From Roseimaritima ulvae (GTDB lineage Bacteria > Planctomycetota > Planctomycetia > Pirellulales > Pirellulaceae): a DNA stretch of 64,000 bases. The DNA lies in assembly GCF_008065135.1 (NCBI RefSeq), contig NZ_CP042914.1, forward strand, positions 868,001 through 932,000, in the 5' to 3' direction. The notes under the pieces were generated by a model, which ran no database searches, had not been told where the DNA came from, and saw only the letters and a program-made list of their open reading frames with translations. Below, piece after piece: positions 45,196-51,984 of this stretch. The position numbers and the translations under genes are program-made. Within the stretch, counting starts at the first letter, position 1. The number at the start of each line of letters is the position of its first letter.

Positions 45196-45900
45196 ATGAA
45201 ATACAGTGTGCTCATTTTCACGGCCAGCTGCCTAATGATGGTTGGTAGTTCCACTTACGCAGGACACGTCACGGGGATCACAGACGTAGGGCCAACGGTA
45301 CAACAGACAGCTCCAGCGATCGTGGCTTACACAGGGGCCAACCCAGCACTGGGGCAAAGTGAGATCTCAAATGGCATCGTGTCGGGGCTTGCGGATCCGA
45401 CGACTCTCTACCCGGTTGGCAGCAACACCAGTCAAGTCAACGTTACCTACGACACAGGACCTGGTGGATTCGACGGGAATTTTTTCCGTTGGACTTTGAA
45501 TTCTACGGATGTGAACATTAGTAGAGTAGTGTTCACCATCACGGATGTTGTCATTCCAGATCCTCCGTCGGCAACGTTCGATTCTCCCAATACTCCCTCG
45601 GCATGGCAGTCAACCATGTCTGCGGACCGAAAGACGCTGACGTTCGACACGAATAATGCGCTCCCGTACTATACTCCCGTCTCAGCTAATATTGAGTTCT
45701 TGTTCCAGATCGATTTGACGAATGCGCCTGGCAATACAGGCTCCTTCAACCTCGCAATGCAGGCTGGAAACCCCGAGCCGGGTAGCATGGCTTTGGCGGC
45801 GGTGGCCATGACGGTCCTCGGTGGCGGTGCGGCTCGTCGGCGTCACAAGAAAAAACAGCAGGCTCAAGCCGAAGCCGAAGCCGAAGCCGTGGCGGTATAG
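45196..45900 (+). CDS. PEP-CTERM exosortase substrate protein
   Basis: 234 residues. I choose the ATG at 45196: a Shine-Dalgarno AGAGGA lies at 45181-45186 and the resulting N-terminus MKYSVLIFTASCLMMVGSST is a good signal peptide; the ATG at 45169 would add 9 polar residues. The middle is Thr/Asn/Ser-rich, as expected for a surface protein. The C-terminus holds PEP (residues 193-195, NPEPGSMALAAVAM), a hydrophobic helix and the basic cluster RRRHKKK. After the basic cluster comes an unusual tail of alternating Ala-Glu ending in VAV. Likely cleaved and anchored by the nearby exosortase. Confidence 0.88.
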   Translation: MKYSVLIFTASCLMMVGSSTYAGHVTGITDVGPTVQQTAPAIVAYTGANPALGQSEISNGIVSGLADPTTLYPVGSNTSQVNVTYDTGPGGFDGNFFRWTLNSTDVNISRVVFTITDVVIPDPPSATFDSPNTPSAWQSTMSADRKTLTFDTNNALPYYTPVSANIEFLFQIDLTNAPGNTGSFNLAMQAGNPEPGSMALAAVAMTVLGGGAARRRHKKKQQAQAEAEAEAVAV

Positions 45901-45944
45901 TTTTCGCCACGTTTGCTTGCACTTCATTCGGTAAGCTATTCTTG

Positions 45945-45977
45945 AAGGCACGTTCGCATGGCGGACGTGCCTTTTTT
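45945..45977 (+). terminator. Rho-independent terminator
   Basis: 13-bp stem: AAGGCACGTTCGC (45945-45957), loop ATG, GCGGACGTGCCTT (45961-45973), with one T-G wobble, continuing into a run of six T (45972-45977). It sits 45 bases after the PEP-CTERM stop and insulates the deacetylase gene that starts at 45999. Confidence 0.88.
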
Positions 45978-45998
45978 CGTTGATCGCCCCGAGGACCG

Positions 45999-47003
45999 AT
46001 GACCACTGAGTTGCCCCGCGCCGTGATGCTTTTCTCGCTCGATCTAGAGCTGGCTTGGGGCACGCGCGGGCGGCCCTCGGCGGCTGCGCAGGGGCCTTCC
46101 TTGGATGGCGCTCGGGCCGCCATTGAAGGTTTGCTGAGCCAATTCGCTATGTACCAGGTTCCCGCGACTTGGGTTGTCGTCGGCGGACTGTTGATGGGCC
46201 GCGGTGATCGACAGGCCCACCCCTGGCTGGATGAACCCCGCTTCGCGGATATCCCCCGCGGTTGCTCGCGGTCCCAGCCCCGTTGGTATGCCGACGATGT
46301 ACTGGAGGCTATTCAGCAGTGCAGCACGCCGCAAGAGATCGGCTGCCATACTCTGACGCATCTATACGTCGATCCCTCGCCGGCCGGACGTGAACCGTTC
46401 CGGCAAGAGCTGCAGCGGTTCCGCGAGTTGTTTGATCAGCTGGGCTGGCAGCAGCCAACGACGTTCATCTATCCCAAAGCCATGATGGGGCATTTTGACG
46501 TGCTGGCCGAAGCCGGGTTTCGCTGCTTCCGGGGGCCCGAACCGCGGTGGTACGAGAACCTGCCGGGCGTTCACGCTTCGGCCGCCCTGCGAATGCTGGA
46601 CGGCAAACTGGCGCTGCGGCCCAATGTGGGCTTGCCACAGAAGACCGCCGAAGGCCTGTGGATGCTGCCGTCCTCACAGTTCTATTCGCCGCTGCGGAGT
46701 GTGGGCAAATATGTCTCGGTACAACAGCGGGTTCGCAAAGCCATCAAGGGCTTGCGCGCTGCTGCTCGCGGGCGCCGCGTCTTTCATCTGTGGACGCATC
46801 CGTTTAACCTCGGTCAGCGCAGCGATGAGTTGCTCGAAGGCCTGGAGCGGATCTTTGAGGAAGCGTGCCGGCTGCGCGACGCTGGCGACCTGGACCTGCT
46901 CTCGATGGGCAACCTCAGCCGACGGCTCGACGACCTGCCGGCCGCGGTCCCCTGCCCTGCTGTCCCCAATCCTCCTGTCTCCGGCCCCCAAACAGTTTCA
47001 TGA
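45999..47003 (+). CDS. NodB-type polysaccharide deacetylase
   Basis: 334 residues. NodB motifs: LFSLDLELAWG with Asp15 and the metal-binding H117-x3-H121 in IGCHTLTHLY; later WTHPFNLG. It should remove acetyl groups from an N-acetylated polysaccharide. No signal peptide is apparent. Deacetylases often accompany exosortase/EPS loci. The ATG at 45999 directly follows the terminator. The last bases overlap the next gene (ATGA). Confidence 0.9.
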   Translation: MTTELPRAVMLFSLDLELAWGTRGRPSAAAQGPSLDGARAAIEGLLSQFAMYQVPATWVVVGGLLMGRGDRQAHPWLDEPRFADIPRGCSRSQPRWYADDVLEAIQQCSTPQEIGCHTLTHLYVDPSPAGREPFRQELQRFRELFDQLGWQQPTTFIYPKAMMGHFDVLAEAGFRCFRGPEPRWYENLPGVHASAALRMLDGKLALRPNVGLPQKTAEGLWMLPSSQFYSPLRSVGKYVSVQQRVRKAIKGLRAAARGRRVFHLWTHPFNLGQRSDELLEGLERIFEEACRLRDAGDLDLLSMGNLSRRLDDLPAAVPCPAVPNPPVSGPQTVS

Positions 47004-47857
47004 CGGACGACGTGACACGCCCCAAGCGTTCCTGGAAACCGCTGCTGCTGTTGCTGGTCATCGGCCTGTTGTTGATGGCAGGGATCGCGATGACGGCTGG
47101 CCGAGCGGTCGTCGAAAAGCTGCTGACCGATCTGGCTATGCCGATGGGCCTGCTGTGGTTGACGCTGTGTTGGCTCTGTCTGCAGTTGGCGGCTGATCGA
47201 AGCGCGGCCTTCAAATGGGCGGCGTTGGCTTGGTTGGTGTGCACGTTGGCTGGCAATGGGTTGGTCGCTGATGTCATGTTGGGAACGCTGGAACAACGCT
47301 ATGCCGAGATAGATCCGTTGAGCGGTCCGCCGCTGGATCGGGTAGTGCTGCTGGGCGGGGCGACCAATGAAGCGCCCAATGGGCAGGTGCAGATCAATCA
47401 GAACGGCGACCGCGTGGTACTGGCCGCGCGGATGGTTCACTTGGGTTTGGCGAGCAAGGTCTTGTGCACGGGCGCACGGATCAAAGGGCTGAGCGATCAG
47501 GGAACCGATGAAGGCCAGGCCGCTCGCCGCATCTTGATGGAATTGGGCGTGCCAACCGATGCGATCGAAGTTATTGGGGGCCGCAACACATCCGAAGAAA
47601 TGCAGTCGATCAAGCAGCTGGTCGGCACCCAACCGGTAGGCATCATCACGTCGGCCTGGCACCTCGATCGGGCCATGCGACTGGCCGAGCAGGAAGGATT
47701 GCAGGCGGTTCCGCTGCCCTCGAACTTTAACAGTGGTTCGTCTCAGACACCGCGTCCTTGGGCCAGCGTACTGCGAGACTGTATTCCCAATGTTTCCGCC
47801 CTGGCGTCCAATTCGCGAATAACCAGGGAGTATTTGGCGCGGCTGGTGGGGCGTTGA
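47000..47857 (+). CDS. YdcF/ElyC-like (DUF218) membrane protein
   Basis: 285 residues; the ATG at 47000 overlaps the deacetylase stop, and a longer frame from 46865 lies inside that gene. Three hydrophobic helices (about 12-32, 45-62, 70-90) precede the DUF218 domain: DRVVLLGGATNEA, GLASKVLCTGARIKG, GGRNTSEEMQSI, IITSAWHLDRAMRLAEQEG. In E. coli, ElyC/SanA relatives affect envelope integrity and undecaprenyl-linked sugar pathways. Function here is inferred from family and place. Confidence 0.88.
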   Translation: MTDDVTRPKRSWKPLLLLLVIGLLLMAGIAMTAGRAVVEKLLTDLAMPMGLLWLTLCWLCLQLAADRSAAFKWAALAWLVCTLAGNGLVADVMLGTLEQRYAEIDPLSGPPLDRVVLLGGATNEAPNGQVQINQNGDRVVLAARMVHLGLASKVLCTGARIKGLSDQGTDEGQAARRILMELGVPTDAIEVIGGRNTSEEMQSIKQLVGTQPVGIITSAWHLDRAMRLAEQEGLQAVPLPSNFNSGSSQTPRPWASVLRDCIPNVSALASNSRITREYLARLVGR

Positions 47858-47904
47858 AGCCGCATGCTTAGGAATAAGTTACCGAATCGAATTGTAGCGG
47901 CAGG

Positions 47905-48044
47905 GCGCAAGCCGTCCGGTATTGCGGCACCGGACGGCTTGCGCCGTTCCGCTTAGGTATTACGGCACCGGACGGCTTGCGCCGTTCCGCTTAGGTATTG
48001 TGGCACCGGACGGCTTGCGCCGTTCCGCTAAGACAGTGTCTTAG
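47905..48044. repeat. Tandem 38-bp palindromic repeat with inverted copy
   Basis: An inverted 16-base arm (47905-47920) can pair with 47929-47944, giving a stem of 16 bp with an 8-base loop. It is followed by three tandem copies of a 38-base unit beginning at 47921, 47959 and 47997 that differ at a few positions. A separate 8-bp palindrome with a single central G follows (48028-48044, CTAAGACA-G-TGTCTTAG). It lies between the YdcF-like gene and the converging lipoprotein gene, so it could terminate both transcripts. Confidence 0.85.
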
Positions 48045-48095
48045 CTAACGTTGCCAGGCGATGGTTTCCTGGGATTCGCCTCGTTTTCCAATCGG

Positions 48096-48725
48096 CTACG
48101 GGGTCTCCGCTAACATCTGCTCGACAAACGGCATCACGTCGTCGGCGTAGCTGAATCCTGCGGTATCGCCGGCGTCGACGAATTTCTTGGCGACCGTACC
48201 GTCGGCGGCAAACACAAACACCGTGGGGATGGAGTCGATTTCCAGGCTGGCGTAGACGTCTTCGCTGGGCGTGGTGCAGATATAGCTGGGGAAGGTCGCC
48301 TGCTGTTCGGTTAAAAACGCGGTGACCGCTTCTTGATAGGATTCCGGCGGCTTGCTCTTGCGGCCATCAAAGTCGACATCGACCGCCATGCAGGCCACCC
48401 GTTCGCCGTGCTGCTCGTGCAACCGAACCAGTCCTGGAAATTCATCCATGCAGGGCTGGCAGGCCAGGGACCAATAATCGACGACCGCCGGCCGGCCCAG
48501 CGATTGGATGTGTTTTTGGACCTCTTCCAGCGAAGCCAACTTGGGGGCGATGGCCGCGGCGGCAGCGGCTGAATCTGGGGCCGGCGTATCTGAGGCCGGG
48601 GTGTCGCTGACCGCTGCATCCGGGGTAGGCGAGTCGGGGTCCGTGGGAGCGTCGGAGGGCGTGCAGCCCGCCGCGACAAGCGTTCCGAGCAGCAGACAGG
48701 CGGTAGCAAGGGGTTGGATCGACAA
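48096..48725 (-). CDS. Thioredoxin-like (TlpA-type) lipoprotein
   Basis: 209 residues. The TTG start at 48725 is preceded by a good GAGGTG ribosome-binding site (48736-48731). Signal peptide with lipobox LVAAGC (Cys21), then a Pro/Asp/Thr/Ala-rich linker (about 22-58) and a thioredoxin fold with the redox motif CQPC (Cys89, Cys92) in YWSLACQPCMDEFPGL and VFVFAADGTVAKKF. It is expected to be membrane-anchored outside the cytosol, acting in disulfide reduction or peroxide handling. The substrate is unknown. Confidence 0.9.
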   Translation of the reverse strand: MSIQPLATACLLLGTLVAAGCTPSDAPTDPDSPTPDAAVSDTPASDTPAPDSAAAAAAIAPKLASLEEVQKHIQSLGRPAVVDYWSLACQPCMDEFPGLVRLHEQHGERVACMAVDVDFDGRKSKPPESYQEAVTAFLTEQQATFPSYICTTPSEDVYASLEIDSIPTVFVFAADGTVAKKFVDAGDTAGFSYADDVMPFVEQMLAETP

Positions 48726-48744
48726 CGGGGCACCTCAAAAAAGT

Positions 48745-48805
48745 AGGTCAGCCTTTCCAGGCTGACCTGAAGGACTGGATGTCAGGCTGGAAAGCCTAAC
48801 GTACA
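48745..48805. repeat. Two related hairpin repeats upstream of the lipoprotein gene
   Basis: A perfect 10-bp hairpin (AGGTCAGCCT 48745-48754, loop TTCC, AGGCTGACCT 48759-48768) is followed by a diverged reverse copy at 48781-48805 that contains AGGCT-GGAA-AGCCT. The reverse complement of the second begins GTACGTTAGGC, resembling the first. It looks like a dispersed element pair in the 179-base divergent gap. Confidence 0.65.
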
Positions 48806-48904
48806 TTTTGCATTGCTTTGGGTTACATTAACAGATAATGGTCATCTCGGCTGGCAGCCTGCCTGCCGGGTGCCTGGCGATCGTTTTCTTACGTGTAGGT
48901 TGGT

Positions 48905-49531
48905 TTGTTGACGCATCCTTCGACGACTCAATTGGTGGCTGGCGCGAAGGCGGGCGACACCGAAGCGTTGGGCCATCTGCTGGAGCAATATCGTGGCTTC
49001 CTGCTGATGCGGGCGCATCGCTATATGGACGATCGGCTGCGGCGGCGAGTCGACCCGTCGGATGTGGTCCAACTGACGTTCTTGGAAGCGCAGCGCGACT
49101 TGCCAGGATTTCGCGGCGAGAGCCCGGCGGAATTTGGGGCCTGGCTGAAAAACATTCTTCGCAACAACCTGGCCACCGCCGTGGCTCGCCACGTGACCAC
49201 GCAAAAACGTTCGCTCAAGCGAGAAGCGGGCGGACCGCCGGGCACCGCCGATGAGTCGGCCGGCAATTGGATCGCCGCCCTGCCCGACAAGCTCTCCAGC
49301 CCCAGTGGACAGGCGATGCGGGCCGAAGCCGCGCTGGAACTGATCGAATCGCTGCATAAGCTGCCCGAAACGCAGGCCGAAGCGATCCGCTTGCGGTACA
49401 TGGAAGGCCTGACGCTGGCGGAAATCGTCGAGCGGTTGGGCAAGAGCGAAACCGCCGTCGCGGGACTGCTCAAACGCGGCCTGCAGAAACTCCGCGGCAT
49501 CCTGGTCGATCCCGATCAATCGACCGCGTAG
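48905..49531 (+). CDS. ECF-type sigma-70 factor, planctomycete subfamily
   Basis: 208 residues. TTG start at 48905 (a second TTG follows immediately); no ATG fits, and the first in-frame Met is inside region 2. Region 2 contains LRRRVDPSDVVQLTFLEA; region 4 contains TQAEAIRLRYMEGLTLAEIV and a helix-turn-helix ending LLKRGLQKLRGIL. It would direct RNA polymerase to a dedicated set of promoters. No anti-sigma factor is seen beside it. The 3' end is followed by two copies of the GCCA hairpin family. Confidence 0.9.
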   Translation: MLTHPSTTQLVAGAKAGDTEALGHLLEQYRGFLLMRAHRYMDDRLRRRVDPSDVVQLTFLEAQRDLPGFRGESPAEFGAWLKNILRNNLATAVARHVTTQKRSLKREAGGPPGTADESAGNWIAALPDKLSSPSGQAMRAEAALELIESLHKLPETQAEAIRLRYMEGLTLAEIVERLGKSETAVAGLLKRGLQKLRGILVDPDQSTA

Positions 49532-49537
49532 CCCCCC

Positions 49538-49563
49538 GTAGCCGAACTCGCCAGAGTTTGGAC
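49538..49563 (+). repeat. GCCA-loop hairpin, copy a
   Basis: Stem CCGAACTC / GAGTTTGG around the loop GCCA, flanked by GTAG and AC. It begins 7 bases after the sigma factor stop. Same sequence as copy b. Confidence 0.8.
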
Positions 49564-49573
49564 CGCTCCCCCT

Positions 49574-49599
49574 GTAGCCGAACTCGCCAGAGTTTGGAC
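49574..49599 (+). repeat. GCCA-loop hairpin, copy b
   Basis: Identical 26-base element to copy a, 36 bases further on: stem CCGAACTC / GAGTTTGG with GCCA loop. Confidence 0.8.
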
Positions 49600-49760
49600 A
49601 AGCGCGGTGACTGTCCCCGGAGGCAGGAGGAGAAAATTAGGGGGTAGAAAATGATGCGCGGGTTTTTCAAGCTGGGATCTTCTTGTCCCCAATCTTCCTA
49701 CCCCTAATCTTCCTACCTGCTTCACCGGGATCCGGCCTTGCTCGAGGTCAGGGCTTGGTG

Positions 49761-49787
49761 GTCCCACCGTCTGGCGACGGTAGCTAC
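49761..49787 (-). repeat. GCCA-loop hairpin, copy c (reverse orientation)
   Basis: Read on the minus strand it has stem CTACCGTC / GACGGTGG with loop GCCA, preceded by GTAG. The stem differs from copies a and b at both arms, keeping the pairing. Confidence 0.75.
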
Positions 49788-50087
49788 GGCCCTTGCGGGG
49801 ATTTCTCATTCTTGTTCAGGTGTCGCAAGTTGCGATGGCGGCATAATGGGTACAAAACTGCTGTTCCCGATAATTGCGGCATTTCGCAAGTTTGGTATAA
49901 ATGGGTGGCTTTGGCCCCGTTTTTGCTAATGCTTGCATTTCTCACAGGTTTAACGGAGAAACTTCCCCTAGGGGGTTCTAACTTTCTTCGGAAACGGCGC
50001 TGTCGGACGGCGCGAACCACGATATGATTTTCAGCAACGCGTGGCGGAAGTATCTGCCTACACTTCTACCGAGGGGATTTTGAGCTA

Positions 50088-51092
50088 ATGTTGACAGACT
50101 TCCGCAACTTGATGTTCGCCGCTTCGATGTTCACCGCCGCGATCGCCTCGACGCCCTCGGCGTGGGCCGCCGGTTGGGCCGATGGACTGTTTCCCACCAA
50201 GACGCACAATTTTGGCACCGTCGCCGTCGCTTCGGATACCAAATTCCGCTTCCCCATCCAGAACAACACCAACACCGACATCCATATCTCGACGGTTCGC
50301 GCCAGTTGCGGCTGTACCACGCCCACGGTCGAAACCGAATGGGTGCGAGCGGGTTCCAGCGGATCGTTGTTGGCTACCTTTAACACGGACACCTTCAAAG
50401 GCAAGAAGGGCGCCACGTTGACCGTGGTGATCGATCGCCCGGTGTACGCGGAAGTTCGTCTGCGGGTCGATGGCTACATTCGCCAAGATATCGTGTTCAA
50501 TCCGGGCTCGGTCGAATTCGGCAATGTCCGCCCTGGCGAGCAAGCTGAAAAAACCGTCTCCATCGGCTATGCCGGACGCGACAACTGGCAGATTGTCGAC
50601 ATCGAAAACACGGTGCCCTATCTGAAGACATCCCTGAAGCAAACCAGCCGTGGCGGACAACGCGTCAATTACGGTCTGACCGTGCAACTTACCGACGAAG
50701 CCCCCGTGGGGTACCTCCAGCAGGAATTGGTGCTGGTCACCAACGACCGGGCCATGCCCCGAGTTCCAGTCCGCGTCAGCGGTCAGGTGGAAGCCGGTTT
50801 GACGATCTCACCTTCGGCGATTGCCGTGGGATCGGTAAAGCCTGGCGAAACCGTTTCTCAGCGACTGGTCGTGCGAGGTCAGCAACCGTTCTTGATCCAA
50901 GACATCGCTTGCCAAGGCTGGGACGTCGAATTTGACGCTCCCGAAAAAGCCAAGTCGACGCACCTGTTGACCGTTCGCATGACGGCGACCAACCAGCCGG
51001 GTGAATTCCGTGGCCCGATCGTGATCCGCACCGCCGGCGACACCGGCCTGACCGCACGAGCGTTGGTCACCGCCGATATCCGCGAGAAGTAG
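50088..51092 (+). CDS. DUF1573 domain secreted protein
   Basis: 334 residues. A signal peptide ends near residue 27 (TPSAWAAG). The DUF1573/HYDIN-like Ig fold follows: HNFGTVAVASDTKFRFPIQN and the diagnostic VRASCGCTTP with Cys74 and Cys76. Further beta-sandwich repeats follow (FGNVRPGEQAEKTVSIG, AVGSVKPGETVSQRLVVRG). This family is abundant in planctomycetes and Bacteroidetes; its role is unknown, presumably periplasmic or surface binding. The start at 50088 has GAGGGG 11 bases upstream. Confidence 0.9.
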   Translation: MLTDFRNLMFAASMFTAAIASTPSAWAAGWADGLFPTKTHNFGTVAVASDTKFRFPIQNNTNTDIHISTVRASCGCTTPTVETEWVRAGSSGSLLATFNTDTFKGKKGATLTVVIDRPVYAEVRLRVDGYIRQDIVFNPGSVEFGNVRPGEQAEKTVSIGYAGRDNWQIVDIENTVPYLKTSLKQTSRGGQRVNYGLTVQLTDEAPVGYLQQELVLVTNDRAMPRVPVRVSGQVEAGLTISPSAIAVGSVKPGETVSQRLVVRGQQPFLIQDIACQGWDVEFDAPEKAKSTHLLTVRMTATNQPGEFRGPIVIRTAGDTGLTARALVTADIREK

Positions 51093-51103
51093 AATTCCTG
51101 GCC

Positions 51104-51129
51104 GTAGCCGATCTCGCCAGAGATTGGAC
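51104..51129 (+). repeat. GCCA-loop hairpin, copy d
   Basis: Stem CCGATCTC / GAGATTGG around GCCA, 11 bases after the DUF1573 stop. Relative to copy a, the A-to-T change in the left arm is matched by a T-to-A change in the right arm. Confidence 0.8.
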
Positions 51130-51150
51130 GCTCTGGCAGCGAAAGCTTTT

Positions 51151-51173
51151 CAAAGTCTGGCGACTTCGGCTAA
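51151..51173 (-). repeat. GCCA-loop hairpin, copy e (reverse orientation)
   Basis: On the minus strand the stem is CCGAAGTC / GACTTTG. Its left flank supplies the stop codon of the hydrolase gene (51170-51172). Copies d and e face each other between two converging genes. Confidence 0.75.
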
Positions 51174-51949
51174 GAAGATCGCCGTTGGCTGAACAGCCAC
51201 TTGTAGACTTCCGGGTTGGCGTAAGTCGCCGACCAGGAGTTATGTCCGACGCCGGGGTATTCGGTGTACTTGGGTTTGCCACCGGCCTCTTTTAACGCTT
51301 GGACCATGTCTCGCGAGCGACTGGTTTTGACCACCGTGTCGTTGCCACCGTGGAACACCCAGACGGGAACGCTGGCGATCTTTTCCGCCAGCGCCGTGTC
51401 GCCTCCGCCACAAATCGGGATGGCCGCGGCAAATTGTTTCGGCCGTCGCTGCAGCGCGTCCCAGGTGCCAAAGCCGCCCATCGAGAGCCCCGTCACATAG
51501 ATGCGGTCGGCGTCGATCGAGAACTCTTTCTGGAGGCTGTCGATCAACTCCAGGCTCAGCCGCATCGGTGTGGAGGGCTGCTCGGACATCGTATGTTGAT
51601 CGGCCGACCAGTCGTTGTTGGCCCATTTCTGATTTTTCGGGCACTGCGGCGCGACCACAAAGGCGGGGTACTTTTCCATTACCTCGGCGCTGGCAAAGTC
51701 GGCCATGCCATGAACCAATTGACGTTGGTTGTCATCACCGCGTTCCCCCGCGCCGTGCCAGAACATTACCAGCGGATACTTCTTCGCCGGATCGTATTGC
51801 TTGGGTTTCAGGATTCGGTACGACAAGCTGTTGCCGTCGGCGTCGCTGTACTGGCGAGCTTCGAATTGTTTCAACGCGTCTTGCGCATTGGCATTTGGGG
51901 GCAGCATGAGCAGTAACGTGGTGGCGAACAGGTAGAGGGTGGTTTTCAT
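51170..51949 (-). CDS. Secreted alpha/beta hydrolase (COG4099-type peptidase/esterase)
   Basis: 259 residues. Signal peptide MKTTLYLFATTLLLMLPP..., cleaved near ANAQ. Alpha/beta hydrolase fold with oxyanion strand VMFWHGAGERG and the nucleophile elbow GLSMGGFG (Ser156); Asp204 in GGNDT and His236 in YPGVGHNSW complete the triad. Relatives are annotated as predicted peptidases or phospholipase/carboxylesterases. It is the last gene of the minus-strand group, 35 bases after DUF1501. Confidence 0.9.
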   Translation of the reverse strand: MKTTLYLFATTLLLMLPPNANAQDALKQFEARQYSDADGNSLSYRILKPKQYDPAKKYPLVMFWHGAGERGDDNQRQLVHGMADFASAEVMEKYPAFVVAPQCPKNQKWANNDWSADQHTMSEQPSTPMRLSLELIDSLQKEFSIDADRIYVTGLSMGGFGTWDALQRRPKQFAAAIPICGGGDTALAEKIASVPVWVFHGGNDTVVKTSRSRDMVQALKEAGGKPKYTEYPGVGHNSWSATYANPEVYKWLFSQRRSS

Positions 51950-51984
51950 CGGTAAGCTCGTGGGAGGTCGTAGCCTAGGCTACG

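Larger units (their letters stand above)
49532..50087. other. Intergenic region rich in repeats
   Basis: About 556 bases without a gene. It contains three copies of the GCCA-loop hairpin (listed separately), an imperfect inverted repeat between about 49622-49647 and 49698-49720, and a direct repeat AATCTTCCTACC at 49691 and 49706. Near the downstream end is a possible promoter (TTGCGG 49874-49879, 16-base spacer, TATAAA 49896-49901) for the DUF1573 gene, followed at 50071-50076 by GAGGGG as a ribosome-binding site. Confidence 0.45.

Noticed and set aside
46814-47662. Minus-strand open frame of 282 codons across the deacetylase/YdcF junction
   Set aside because: It spans two real overlapping genes on the other strand and has a composition (Gln/Arg/His) typical of antisense frames.
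47921-48031. CRISPR-like array
   Set aside because: The 38-base units are directly adjacent with no unique spacers, so this is a tandem repeat.
49538-49599. CRISPR-like array
   Set aside because: Only two identical 26-base units, palindromic, with a 10-base spacer and no cas genes.
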